The notes beneath the pieces were generated by a model. The model was not told the origin of the DNA and did no database searches. It saw only the letters and a list, made by a program, of their open reading frames with translations. Of a DNA stretch of 31,503 bases, positions 1 through 8,331 are shown in pieces. The position numbers were made by a program, and so were the translations under genes. This stretch comes from a virus: IMG/VR virus record IMGVR_UViG_3300030090_001532, positions 1-31,503 of that record. The stretch is one strand, 5' to 3'. Numbering within the stretch: the first letter of the stretch is position 1; each line of letters opens with the position of its first letter.

Positions 1-1062
1 ATTAGGATTGCTATAACTAAACCTACCACTTACTGTACCACCTCTATCATTACGCATAGGGTGAGCTTCAGCGTGTATACGTCCGTTAAATACATGATTT
101 CCTATCATTTTATCTATAAACGTTGTTCGTGCTTTATTAAGTTTTCTAGCTCTAACAATTAATTTAGGCAACTCATGTTCGTGTCCTTCTAACCACTGCC
201 TTTGAAAACTCGGCGTGCCTTTTTCTGTTCGTGGATACCATAAATTGTTGTTGTCGAAAATATTTTGTAAAGAAGCGTTAGCCCATAGGTTTACATCTGT
301 GCCATACTTTCGTTTTATTTCTACCTGTATTAATTGTTCTTCTTTAGATAAACGATCACTTATTTCATCTGCTTTATTAGTATCTACCCTTACTCCTCTC
401 CATCTCATTTCTATAAGTAAAGGAATAAGACTAAGCTCCATAGCTAAAACTTTTTCTAAACCTTGTTCTTTGATTTGTTGTTCTAAAGTATGCCATAGCT
501 TATACGTAAGTCTTGCGTCTTGTTCTCCATAGGGTCCAACAAATTTTGCAGGTAAGCGATACATCTCACTTTTAGGATTACAACCATAAGCTAGTGCAGC
601 GTCTTGTAATAAACTCTCGTCTTTAGTTTCATCACACCAATCTTTACCAAGATTGTCTAATGAATATGAAAATCTATTTTCATCTAAAAGAGGAGCGGCA
701 ATGATAGTGTCCAGAACTTGTCCGTGAATATCAATGCCCTCCCTTTTTAACCACCCAACATCATATAAAGCATTGTGGAAGATTACTTTACGTTGAGTAG
801 ATAAAACGTTTTTGAGCCACCGTAAAACCATACCTTCGTCTAAATTACCACCGCCCTCATGTCTAATAGGAAAGTAGCCTACCCAATCTTCAGTAGCTAC
901 ACCTATACCAACAATATAACCTTTTCCTGTAGCCCATCCTGGACCATTAACAGTAAGGTCGGGATCATAGGTTTCAAGGTCGATTGCTACGGTTTCATCA
1001 GGATTAAATTGAGGAAACACATCAGGCACCGACCAAGAACTTTGAGGTGTAAATAAAGGCAT
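1..1062 (-). CDS. polA: DNA polymerase I (family A), N-terminal part, cut by window edge
   Basis: Replicative phage DNA polymerase of family A; 354 codons are inside the window and the gene runs off the left edge, so the palm catalytic motifs are not visible. The 3'-5' proofreading domain is complete: DLETYD near residues 29-34 is ExoI, FHNALYDVGWL near 100 is ExoII, and YGEQDARLTYKL near 180 is ExoIII. At the far end GTVSGRFSYSNPN matches the conserved G-R-x-S-x-x-N-P-N segment at the start of the family A polymerase core. The ATG at 1062 gives MPLFTPQSSW. An in-frame GTG at 1080, overlapping the upstream stop as GTGA, would add six residues; neither start has a clear ribosome site. It is the last gene of the leftward metabolism block. 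Identity is sure, the exact start is not. Confidence 0.95.
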   Translation of the reverse strand, partial: MPLFTPQSSWSVPDVFPQFNPDETVAIDLETYDPDLTVNGPGWATGKGYIVGIGVATEDWVGYFPIRHEGGGNLDEGMVLRWLKNVLSTQRKVIFHNALYDVGWLKREGIDIHGQVLDTIIAAPLLDENRFSYSLDNLGKDWCDETKDESLLQDAALAYGCNPKSEMYRLPAKFVGPYGEQDARLTYKLWHTLEQQIKEQGLEKVLAMELSLIPLLIEMRWRGVRVDTNKADEISDRLSKEEQLIQVEIKRKYGTDVNLWANASLQNIFDNNNLWYPRTEKGTPSFQRQWLEGHEHELPKLIVRARKLNKARTTFIDKMIGNHVFNGRIHAEAHPMRNDRGGTVSGRFSYSNPN

Positions 1063-1076
1063 AGGCGTTTGTAAAA

Positions 1077-1382
1077 TCACTTTTTCTTTTTAGTGTTTTT
1101 CTTAGGTGCTTTACCGCCTTCCCATGCTTCATTAAAATCTGGAGTAGACTTATCATCTGCTTTATATCTGCCTTTTTTAGTTCTTGCACGTTTAGGTTTC
1201 ACAGGCACTATTGTTTCTACTTTACCTGCTGCTTTTGTAATAGGCTCTAGTTCTATCGTAGCTTCTTTAACTGCTGCGTCTAAGACTTCTGCCTCTTTTA
1301 AAAGTTTTTTAGCTTTCGCTACTTCTGCTTCACCTTCCATTTGAGGTGTAAAAAAGTTTACTATCTTTTTAAACCAACTCAT
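1077..1382 (-). CDS. Small lysine-rich protein, unknown function
   Basis: A 101-residue protein that I do not recognise. It begins with an amphipathic MSWFKKIVNFF segment, has an alanine/glutamate-rich helical middle (about residues 15-55) and ends in a strongly basic, proline- and lysine-rich tail finishing KKNTKKKK. The layout suggests a helix followed by a flexible nucleic-acid-binding tail, which is inference only. It starts in an ATGA overlap with the Nmad1-like gene upstream and ends just before or overlapping the DNA polymerase start, so it is probably co-translated with replication genes. Confidence 0.7.
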   Translation of the reverse strand: MSWFKKIVNFFTPQMEGEAEVAKAKKLLKEAEVLDAAVKEATIELEPITKAAGKVETIVPVKPKRARTKKGRYKADDKSTPDFNEAWEGGKAPKKNTKKKK

Positions 1383-1744
1383 GATATTTCCTCCTGTTCG
1401 TTAGTATTGTTTCCTTCGTTTTCGTACGGCACATCCATATCTTGTTCATCGTATGTCGCAGTTTGTGTTAGTATTTCTTGTTCTACAAGTAATAGATATC
1501 TACGTAAATCACGCACGTCGTCTAGTAGACCTGCTTCACCACGATAGACAGCACCTGCTTCAAAGACATCCCACCCGTGTTTTTCCGACTGGTGTTCTAT
1601 CCTATCGAACTTACGGGCTAACATCATAAAAGCACCGACACCGCCACGTCTTTTCCAAGAATCACCGTAAGACTGTTCAGCTCGTTGTAGAGCTTGTAAA
1701 TCTTGTTGTGCGACCTCTTTCATAAGGTTAAAATCTGCACTCAT
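1379..1744 (-). CDS. Nmad1-like (DUF1599-type) protein
   Basis: A 121-residue protein whose core YGDSWKRRGGVGAFMMLARK (about residues 26-45), followed by a D-R-I-E segment and then GLLDDVRDLRRYLLL (about 73-87), resembles the phage domain called nucleotide modification associated domain 1 (DUF1599). The helical arrangement with acidic pairs also recalls the all-alpha NTP pyrophosphohydrolase fold (MazG-like), which would fit trimming of the nucleotide pool. The C-terminal 30 residues are acidic and probably disordered. It lies directly downstream of the thymidylate synthase family gene (one base between them) and upstream of the polymerase. The family call rests on motif memory, not a search. 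Confidence 0.5.
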   Translation of the reverse strand: MSADFNLMKEVAQQDLQALQRAEQSYGDSWKRRGGVGAFMMLARKFDRIEHQSEKHGWDVFEAGAVYRGEAGLLDDVRDLRRYLLLVEQEILTQTATYDEQDMDVPYENEGNNTNEQEEIS

Positions 1745-1745
1745 A

Positions 1746-2780
1746 TTATTCTCCTTTTTCCGCTAGTTTATTTTTACGCTCTTCTCGTGTGCGGAGCCAA
1801 CTAAGACAAGCGTCTTTCCAATCTTCTGGAATTATTTTGTTACAATGTTCGTAAGCCTCTGTATATTCACCTGTTTTATATAGATAGTATGTATGAGCCA
1901 TAGGAACTGCAATATCTCTATAACATGGGTTTACCCAATTATTTGCACCTACAATATCAGCAGGATGATAATTAAAAAATCTTTCATGCTCAAAATCTAA
2001 ACAATCGTGTTCTATAAATAAATCACTGTGTTTGTAATTATAAAGCGTATCGTATGGATTTGCTGCTGCTCTAATAGAGTATGCGTCTATAGATAGATGT
2101 TTTACTCTATCCCACACCTCATTCAAATAGACATGAAAACTGTCGCTTACTTGTCTATAAACACCAACAGGCACACCAAGTCTATGTGCTATAAATTCTT
2201 GCAATACTGACATATGTACCACGTTAGCACCATATGCACCCCATAGCATATCGTTAGACCTATTACATACTGTCATATTTAAGACACCGTCTCTTATTTT
2301 AAAATATATATTCGTATTACATGGCACGTCTTTACTTACCCTAGCTAAATCTTTGTTAGCGTCCCACATCTGCAACACCGCACGTCTATCATCAGGGTTT
2401 TCTTTTAATACTTTTACAACCATATCTAGTTGATCTTTATGAAAATACTGTCGCCACCTATAGCCATAAGCACCCCATAGAGTTTCACCATCGTCAGAAA
2501 AATTAGACATACTAGCAACATAGTAAGTAAGTGATTCTAAATCGTTTCTACCTGCTAACATCCACATACTTTCAATAAAATGAAAAAACGGGTTAGCGTC
2601 TCTTTCAGGTATTAAACAAACTCTTTCTGTAGGTTTAAGGTAAGTTGTAGTTACAGGCTCTACTGCTTCTAAAGTTTTACCGTTTCTACTTTCTTGTTCT
2701 CTATAATTTATTTCATCTTTAAATAAATCAATGCCTCTAAGTATAGCCCCGTTTACGTTTCTAGCTGTTATCGTTTTCAT
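1746..2780 (-). CDS. thyA: Thymidylate synthase family enzyme (ThyA-like)
   Basis: A 344-residue folate-dependent pyrimidine C5 transferase. Visible family landmarks are the RRAVL pair (residues 132-136), the catalytic cysteine in VPCNTN (Cys154), the nucleotide-binding CNRSND (172-177), Asn186 in WGAYGAN, and H-x-Y in SFHVYLN (His216, Tyr218). Canonical enzymes convert dUMP to dTMP. Asn186 points to a dUMP rather than dCMP substrate. The segment that in E. coli ThyA holds Trp80 and Trp83 reads MSNF here, so loss of those tryptophans, as in hydroxymethylases, is possible. The start lies in an ATGA overlap with the zinc-ribbon gene and has a good AAAGGAG site. It sits next to a thymine-hypermodification-type gene, so a dUMP hydroxymethylase is a real alternative. 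Confidence 0.85.
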   Translation of the reverse strand: MKTITARNVNGAILRGIDLFKDEINYREQESRNGKTLEAVEPVTTTYLKPTERVCLIPERDANPFFHFIESMWMLAGRNDLESLTYYVASMSNFSDDGETLWGAYGYRWRQYFHKDQLDMVVKVLKENPDDRRAVLQMWDANKDLARVSKDVPCNTNIYFKIRDGVLNMTVCNRSNDMLWGAYGANVVHMSVLQEFIAHRLGVPVGVYRQVSDSFHVYLNEVWDRVKHLSIDAYSIRAAANPYDTLYNYKHSDLFIEHDCLDFEHERFFNYHPADIVGANNWVNPCYRDIAVPMAHTYYLYKTGEYTEAYEHCNKIIPEDWKDACLSWLRTREERKNKLAEKGE

Positions 2781-2926
2781 ACTTTCTCCTTTGGTAAATA
2801 AACTATGGCAATAGAGTCACAGTTCGGACAACTTAAATTGGTTTCCATCCTATATTCTGAATCTTCATGTTCTATATCATGGTCCCCACCCCATACTAAT
2901 TTTGTATTACAATGCCAACAATTCAT
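2777..2926 (-). CDS. Small zinc-ribbon protein (49 aa)
   Basis: A short gene easily missed by size. It encodes 49 residues starting MNCWHCNTKLVWGGDHD, with two CxxC knuckles, C3-W-H-C6 and C33-P-N-C36, the signature of a zinc ribbon. The middle is acidic and polar. The gene fits between its neighbours with ATGA overlaps at both ends: its ATG overlaps the TGA of the hypermodification-type gene, and its own TGA overlaps the thyA ATG. That spacing strongly supports expression. The function is unknown; a DNA- or protein-binding accessory to the neighbouring nucleotide enzymes is a guess. Confidence 0.85.
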   Translation of the reverse strand: MNCWHCNTKLVWGGDHDIEHEDSEYRMETNLSCPNCDSIAIVYLPKEKV

Positions 2927-3822
2927 AAACCCTCTATTAATGGTAATGTGTCGTCGTGTTTATAGATTGACCTTGTTCTGCCTTCCCCTTTATATATACG
3001 TGAGTATTTATCAAACTCACATAGACCACCCTCTATCTCCCTAAGTTCGTAGGGTAAATCGTTCCTTTTTATTATATGTGAGGGTAATCGTTCTTTAGCT
3101 ATATCGTATAGAGCTGTCATCTCACTACACCAATCATAACTACGTTGACAAAAATCTAATGGTCTACCTGTTAATCTATTTAACCCTCGCATTGCTCCTG
3201 GACCTGCATTAGCCCATGTTAGTTTATCTTTAGCTTCATCTAATAAATAAGTAAACCGTAAATCTGTTACAACTTCATACGCCATAAATGGTCCCATGTA
3301 TGGGTATTCTCTCAATAAATTCCAACAATACTTTAGTGTGCTTGTATTGTTCTCTGCTGCTTCGTCTAGTTTTTCTAGCATATAGTTTTTACGTTCCCAC
3401 ATATGTGTAATACACTCTGCTACTCCTGTAACTTTATCCATACCATTAGGAGACTTTACTATATATGCTCCTGTTACCCATTTATCTTGTTTAGTTATTT
3501 CTTTTATAGCTTTCTTCCTATCCCAATTTGTAAGTAAGTTATGTTCTATAAGAGTTCTTCCTGTAGGTATCCAATTAAACCACCTAAAAATTACAGTAGC
3601 CATAAGAACATCTGTATTTTCTCGCATAGGCTCTCTAATATGTTTTTTAAACCACCTAGTAGTCCTATCTTCTTCACGAAAAACCTGACAGAACTTATAT
3701 TGTTGTAGTATCGGATCATCAGTCCAAGGAGCGGGAAGGTTAGAGACTTCCTTCTGTAGTCTGATGTTTTCTCTTTCTACTTGCCAATACAAGTATCTAT
3801 CAAGTTCTTCTTGAATAAACAT
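2923..3822 (-). CDS. Putative DNA base hypermodification protein (aGPT-PPlase-like)
   Basis: A 299-residue protein whose N-terminal block PWTDDPILQQYKFCQVFRE, followed by E-D-R-T-T-R-W (residues 32-57), matches my memory of the alpha-glutamyl/putrescinyl thymine pyrophosphorylase family (clade 2). Members are thought to replace the pyrophosphate on 5-hydroxymethyluracil in DNA with an amine or amino acid. The rest is helical, with a probable helix-hairpin-helix-like stretch around WANAGPGAMRGLNRLTG (about 200-216) of the glycosylase-fold type. It lies between a SAM methyltransferase and the zinc ribbon/thyA-like pair, a context that fits thymine modification. The 5-hydroxymethyl-dU kinase expected for the full pathway is not in the window. 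Alternative: a DNA-binding glycosylase-fold protein with another role. Confidence 0.6.
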   Translation of the reverse strand: MFIQEELDRYLYWQVERENIRLQKEVSNLPAPWTDDPILQQYKFCQVFREEDRTTRWFKKHIREPMRENTDVLMATVIFRWFNWIPTGRTLIEHNLLTNWDRKKAIKEITKQDKWVTGAYIVKSPNGMDKVTGVAECITHMWERKNYMLEKLDEAAENNTSTLKYCWNLLREYPYMGPFMAYEVVTDLRFTYLLDEAKDKLTWANAGPGAMRGLNRLTGRPLDFCQRSYDWCSEMTALYDIAKERLPSHIIKRNDLPYELREIEGGLCEFDKYSRIYKGEGRTRSIYKHDDTLPLIEGL

Positions 3823-4670
3823 TACTTTTTACGTAATACCCATGAACAGTTATTTGCATACTCTGGATAAAACGTAGCAGCAACTACTCTTAAAAACTGT
3901 TTACCGTATCTATTTGTTAACATATTAAACTGTTCTGGTGTCCAACCGTTAGGATAAGCTTCGTTTAGTTTCATAGCTTTCCTTAAATTAGGTATTTGTA
4001 TAAAAGTTCCTGTAACTGCAACTATATCGAAGTTTCTTTCTAGTTCTTCTTTTAGTTCCTGAAATCCCCACTCGTATACGTGGTCTTCAGGTAGTTTATC
4101 GTTAGACCCGTCATGGTTAGGTGTAGACACGAATCCAAGTGCATTAGGTCTCATAACCCTAGCTACATCATCTAACCATGCAGGAACAAACTCTCTACCC
4201 ATGTGTTCAATAACTTCCGTAGACCAAAAGAAATCTATACTTTCATCTTCTAGTTTAAACACAGGGTCAACTGTTAAATCTTGTATTACTATTTGTGGAT
4301 TAAAGTTCTTAAACCATGTAGAGTCCATGAGGTTACCACCTGCGTTCGACCAATATGGTAATTCTTTTTCACAAGCAGGGTCTATATCTGTTCCGTAGAA
4401 CGACCGTATAACATCAGACTTTTTAATTACATAAGCCTTGTATAAGTTTCTAAGAGCCCAACACTCCCCACAACCAACTTCAAAAGTATCTAAAGGTCTA
4501 CCTAGTTTTTTAGCTTCCTCTATACACATAGAAGCAATCTTGTCGAAACGACTCATATGAGCTATCTCATCTGGTCGCCAGTTAGCTAACACACCCGCAC
4601 TAGCTATATCCATTCTTGTATTTTTACTATCGTTTTCATTCACGAGTAGTTTCTTTCTAATTGAAGACAT
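3822..4670 (-). CDS. Class I SAM-dependent methyltransferase
   Basis: A 282-residue Rossmann-fold methyltransferase. Motif I is FEVGCGEC (residues 63-70), the acidic loop holding the ribose is GTDIDP (93-98), and the post-motif region IDFFWSTEVIEHM (145-157) is typical of the Methyltransf_11 type. There is no DPPY/NPPY motif, so an N6-adenine or N4-cytosine DNA methylase is unlikely, and no PC motif for C5-cytosine. The substrate is unknown; a small molecule, a sugar or a pre-modified base are possible. It is the first gene after the 4.7-kb promoter and has an excellent AGGAGGG site. Its stop shares a base with the start of the hypermodification-type gene. Confidence 0.85.
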   Translation of the reverse strand: MSSIRKKLLVNENDSKNTRMDIASAGVLANWRPDEIAHMSRFDKIASMCIEEAKKLGRPLDTFEVGCGECWALRNLYKAYVIKKSDVIRSFYGTDIDPACEKELPYWSNAGGNLMDSTWFKNFNPQIVIQDLTVDPVFKLEDESIDFFWSTEVIEHMGREFVPAWLDDVARVMRPNALGFVSTPNHDGSNDKLPEDHVYEWGFQELKEELERNFDIVAVTGTFIQIPNLRKAMKLNEAYPNGWTPEQFNMLTNRYGKQFLRVVAATFYPEYANNCSWVLRKK

Positions 4671-4693
4671 ATGTCCCTCCTTTCTTTATTAAT

Positions 4694-4723
4694 AATATAC
4701 TTTACTTTTTATTCCAAAGTAAA
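4694..4723 (-). promoter_or_regulatory. Sigma70-like promoter P1 with overlapping dyad
   Basis: Reading leftwards, a -35 TTTACT (4723-4718), an 18-base spacer and a -10 TATATT (4699-4694) lie 24 bases before the methyltransferase start. A perfect 9-base inverted repeat, CTTTACTTT and AAAGTAAAG with a 7-base loop (4700-4724), overlaps the -35 and spacer and could be an operator. The same module CTTTACTTTGG followed by TATATTA recurs at 10.0 kb. Function is inferred from sequence only. Confidence 0.6.
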
Positions 4724-4728
4724 GAACT

Positions 4729-6225
4729 TTATATTTGAAAACAGCGTGTTGTTTTTGGCTCTATTAAATATAAGTTTTCTTTAGCTCTAGTCATACCGAC
4801 ATAGAACACCCTATTTTCATCATCAGGATTTTTCTGATAATTTTTATAAACTCTTGTAGTTATATCGGTAAGTAATACAACGTTAGTTGCTTCACCACCT
4901 TTTGCTGCATGTATAGTCGATAAACGTATTCTAGGTTGTTTTGTAATTTTTTCTCCTCTACGTAACATAGCCCGTATATAACTTATTTCTTTTGGTCTAA
5001 GTAATGTAAATACGTCATACCAATGACCAGTTGGTAAATCTGGAAACTGTTCTTGTAATGTATCTATACTGGGTTTTATAGACGCTTCTAATAAATCTAA
5101 CTTTTTATAATCTTTAACCTTTATATATTTCAATATATTCGCACACTCTGCTAAAGATATTTGTGCTCCTTTTCTTAATTTTTCCCAATTTATAACAGCT
5201 CTTACTTTGCTTTCTGGTAAACTTGTTTTACCTTTAACTTCAAAAAACCATCCCTCGTTTCTACAATATTCATCTACTTCTTCTAGTAAGTAGTTTGTTC
5301 TGGCTAATACTAACCAGTCGCCTTGTTCCATATTTAATAATGTTATACTTGGCTCCCATCTTACAAGACCTTGTTGTTTTCTTGGGTGCCACGTTTTATG
5401 TATTCGTGAGCTAACTTGTGATATACATTTCTTGGCATACTCATGTACGCTTGCAGGTATTCTATAAGATTGTTCTAGCACCATAGCGTTTTTAGAATTA
5501 CTTATAAGATAGTCAACGTCAGCACCCGCCCACTTGTATATTGCTTGATCATCGTCGCCTGCAACATAAATACGTTTTGCTCTTTCTGCTAGTTTACGCA
5601 CCACCGCCCACTGTATCGGTGATAAATCTTGTGCCTCATCAACAAACATGACCTCTAGTTTTGGTATAGTTCCTTCGTGTAAAAACTTATGTAGCATATC
5701 AGTATAGTCAACTAATAATTTATCTTCTTTAAATAACTTTAGCCCTCTAGCATAACGTTCTAATTCAAACCACCCAACAGCTTCGTCTACATCGTGCCAC
5801 TGTTCTTCTAACGACACATATCTCATCCTTGCTAAATTTTCTATAAACGCTAACCTGTCGTCGTGAGTCATAGCAAATAAATGACCTTCTTCTGACTGTG
5901 TTCTACCTGTTAGTTTTAAATTTAATTTCTCGTTTAGTTCTGCTATATCTTCCCTACCCATTACATTTTCTCTAGTTAATCCTAGTTGTCTAAACGCTAA
6001 TGAGTGTAATGTTCTAAAATAAGGTAATTCTTTATTAGTTATACCAAACTTTGTCATAGCTCTTTCTTTACCTTCATTTACTGCTTTACGTGTAAAAGTA
6101 AAGAAACCTATGTTTGTAGGTTCTGTGCCTGATTCTAATTCTTTTTCTATAAGCTCTAACAGTGTTGTAGTTTTACCTGTTCCAGGAGGTCCAAGAATAA
6201 CTTGTGTATGGTTTGGTAAAGTCAT
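4729..6225 (-). CDS. UvrD/Rep-type superfamily 1 DNA helicase
   Basis: A 498-residue ATP-dependent DNA helicase. The SF1 motifs are in order: Walker A GPPGTGKT (12-19), Ia FFTFTRKA (41-48), TLHSLAFR (72-79), Walker B VDEAQD (195-200), motif III AGDDDQAIYKWAGA (222-235), motif IV with LEQSYRIP (near 250), motif V STIHAAKGGEA (near 440) and motif VI FYVGMTRAKENLYLI (near 470). It is shorter than bacterial UvrD (about 720 residues), so the accessory 1B/2B domains are reduced. Probable role: unwinding at the phage fork or in recombination. It overlaps the AlkB-like gene by four bases. Identity is firm; the exact subfamily is not. Confidence 0.93.
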   Translation of the reverse strand: MTLPNHTQVILGPPGTGKTTTLLELIEKELESGTEPTNIGFFTFTRKAVNEGKERAMTKFGITNKELPYFRTLHSLAFRQLGLTRENVMGREDIAELNEKLNLKLTGRTQSEEGHLFAMTHDDRLAFIENLARMRYVSLEEQWHDVDEAVGWFELERYARGLKLFKEDKLLVDYTDMLHKFLHEGTIPKLEVMFVDEAQDLSPIQWAVVRKLAERAKRIYVAGDDDQAIYKWAGADVDYLISNSKNAMVLEQSYRIPASVHEYAKKCISQVSSRIHKTWHPRKQQGLVRWEPSITLLNMEQGDWLVLARTNYLLEEVDEYCRNEGWFFEVKGKTSLPESKVRAVINWEKLRKGAQISLAECANILKYIKVKDYKKLDLLEASIKPSIDTLQEQFPDLPTGHWYDVFTLLRPKEISYIRAMLRRGEKITKQPRIRLSTIHAAKGGEATNVVLLTDITTRVYKNYQKNPDDENRVFYVGMTRAKENLYLIEPKTTRCFQI

Positions 6226-6809
6226 ATGCCTGTTCTAAAAGTTAAGTTTATTCTTTCTCCTGCACCGATCATATCAGGAACTGCATGAGTAGATTTCATT
6301 TGACTATGACCATCAAAAATCAATACATCACCATGATTTAAAATATAAGTATCTTCTGTTTTTATAAAATTTTCTGATACTGTATCTATCTCACTTGTGT
6401 TTGTTTTTACTTTAACTGCGTTTTGATAATGTCTCCATGTAAAAACTCTTGGAGTACCAAAAGATATAGACACAACTAAGTCGTCTAGTGTTGGTACGGT
6501 ATCTGAATGATGAGGTATACCTTTGCCGTCTGTGCCGTAGTAACCACATAAACAAAAAGAAAACTCAACATCCATCTTATATTCAGTTGACAACATATGC
6601 TCTGTTAAAGTTTTTATTCTAAAAATACGATGGTTATCTGACCATGGACGTCCTTTATAGTTTTTGCCTGCGTATGCAAATGTATTACCGTATCCTGCTG
6701 TTTTTCTACCTAAAACTTTATGACCTTTAAACTCTCTTATAGTTGGCTCATCCCATTCAGTAATTATTGGGTTTTGGTTTTTAAAATACTCTGGTTTATA
6801 ATCTATCAT
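6222..6809 (-). CDS. AlkB-like 2-oxoglutarate/Fe(II) dioxygenase
   Basis: A 195-residue non-haem iron oxygenase. The iron triad is H101-x-D103 in IPHHSDT and a distal histidine in STHAVP (His175). The 2-oxoglutarate and substrate-binding R-x5-R is RINLTFR (Arg186 to Arg192), the spacing characteristic of AlkB. AlkB proteins remove alkyl lesions from DNA or RNA bases. In this operon it could repair genome damage or oxidise a modified base. It overlaps the helicase downstream and the primase upstream by four bases each. Confidence 0.85.
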   Translation of the reverse strand: MIDYKPEYFKNQNPIITEWDEPTIREFKGHKVLGRKTAGYGNTFAYAGKNYKGRPWSDNHRIFRIKTLTEHMLSTEYKMDVEFSFCLCGYYGTDGKGIPHHSDTVPTLDDLVVSISFGTPRVFTWRHYQNAVKVKTNTSEIDTVSENFIKTEDTYILNHGDVLIFDGHSQMKSTHAVPDMIGAGERINLTFRTGI

Positions 6810-8329
6810 ATCTTCATATCATTAAACTCTGGTAAGTCGTGGGGCTCACTTTGAGTTATAAATTCGTTTATATGCCATACATTTACACCTTTGCCTTTTA
6901 TATTAAAAAAGTATGGCTCTCCCTCTAATTGTTTTAGTTTAGATGTAAGTTTGTTTCTTTGGTATTCTTTAAAATTATTTCTATGTAAATAATCCATCAA
7001 ATCAGCTAATCTAAAATATGTTTTACCTTTGTTAGTCCAAGGTTTATGTAATAATAACTCATCTCTTTCTCTAGCAGGTCGTTCAGTACAAAAAGCTTCT
7101 AGTAACTCCATAAAGTGTCCTTCAGTAGAACTTTCGGCAGGAACTTCTACTATAGTAATAACATCTAATAATTGTTGTATTATTTGTCTCCACACATTGT
7201 CTTTAACTTTAGGTGGTATTTTATTAAGGGCTTCCATACATTTACGTTGGAATCTATTTTGATTTAATAAATCATCTGTTTCTAATTCTAATCGACCACC
7301 CTCTACATCTAAAAACCATATAGGTGGATCACTGTCTTGTTTTGTTAAATTACTAAATAAAGGTGTTCCACCGTTAGCACCAATACCGTATTTTCTAGTT
7401 CTACATAAAGGACTATTACAATGACTAGCTATGGGTTGGTCGTTACACTTATAAAAATAATCTTTACGTTTAAGTTGTTTAATAACTGTTAAAACTTCTT
7501 GTGCACCTAAAGGTGGTTGCATGTATTGTATATTTATATCTTCTAACCTTTTTTCCCAATCGTCTGCAAACTTTTTTCTTAAAAACACACCCACATTAAA
7601 CAAACCTGAATTACGTGTGCCCTTCGGAAAACCCTGCACTACTAAGTGTTGTATGCATGGAGGTGCTTGATCTAACCATTCTTGTTGTTCATTAAGGGGA
7701 CTAGCTTCTAGTTGTTCTAAAAGTTTTGGTGTTATCTGTATTTTATCTATATATTCTATAAACTCGTTAGGCGTAAGTGCTTGCCCTTCTTCACCATAAG
7801 CGTATCTTGTTGAGTTTTCTCCGCCAAAATAAGGCATATTTAATGTGCTACCCCTGTCGCCCCTATCTAATAATAGTTTAGTTTGTTTAGGAAATATTTC
7901 TGCTTGACCATAACCTATGGCTGCCGCTACTTGTCTAAGTTTTCTTTGTAACATAGAGGCAGGGATAGGCTCTACTAAGAAAATAAATATATGAGCACCA
8001 CCGCTTTTGCTTCTACAAAGCACAAGTGGGAGTTGTTGTTGAGCAAGTCGGATAGCAAGACTTTTTAAATCTAATTGATACTCATCAACATCGATGGCTC
8101 CCCACACACACTCGTTATCTTCATTTATAGGTACTATCCCTAAACTTTGTTGTCCGTTAAGATGTTTAGTCCATAAGTCTATAACATCTTTTTCTTCTAA
8201 ATTTTTAGAAATGGTAATATTTTTACCACTAGCTTTACCATCTTCCCGTGTTTCATTGGTAGATGTAAACGTTCCGTATGCAGAACGTAGTCCTGCATAC
8301 CGTTTTGCGAACGTTTCAGCTAACGACAT
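6806..8329 (-). CDS. Archaeo-eukaryotic-type primase (AEP, TOTE/PrimPol-like)
   Basis: A 507-residue primase. The catalytic D-x-D is in GAIDVDEY (Asp80, Asp82) and the second motif is SGGAHIFIF (s-x-H, His113), both AEP hallmarks. A downstream region has Cys225 in PPCIQHL and a Cys295/His303/Cys304/Cys309 cluster, the zinc-binding arrangement seen in primases of the TOTE conflict-system type. The last 130 residues, after about 370, look like a winged-helix DNA-binding region. It should make primers for the phage polymerase and replaces a DnaG/T7-type primase here. It overlaps the AlkB-like gene by four bases and follows the DNA-binding-type gene by two. Confidence 0.85.
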   Translation of the reverse strand: MSLAETFAKRYAGLRSAYGTFTSTNETREDGKASGKNITISKNLEEKDVIDLWTKHLNGQQSLGIVPINEDNECVWGAIDVDEYQLDLKSLAIRLAQQQLPLVLCRSKSGGAHIFIFLVEPIPASMLQRKLRQVAAAIGYGQAEIFPKQTKLLLDRGDRGSTLNMPYFGGENSTRYAYGEEGQALTPNEFIEYIDKIQITPKLLEQLEASPLNEQQEWLDQAPPCIQHLVVQGFPKGTRNSGLFNVGVFLRKKFADDWEKRLEDINIQYMQPPLGAQEVLTVIKQLKRKDYFYKCNDQPIASHCNSPLCRTRKYGIGANGGTPLFSNLTKQDSDPPIWFLDVEGGRLELETDDLLNQNRFQRKCMEALNKIPPKVKDNVWRQIIQQLLDVITIVEVPAESSTEGHFMELLEAFCTERPARERDELLLHKPWTNKGKTYFRLADLMDYLHRNNFKEYQRNKLTSKLKQLEGEPYFFNIKGKGVNVWHINEFITQSEPHDLPEFNDMKI

Positions 8330-8331
8330 GG

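Noticed and set aside
215-1547. Several plus-strand frames of 65-105 codons opposite the polymerase and the small minus genes
   Set aside because: They lie antisense to genes with clear motifs, lack ribosome sites and give serine/cysteine-rich noise.
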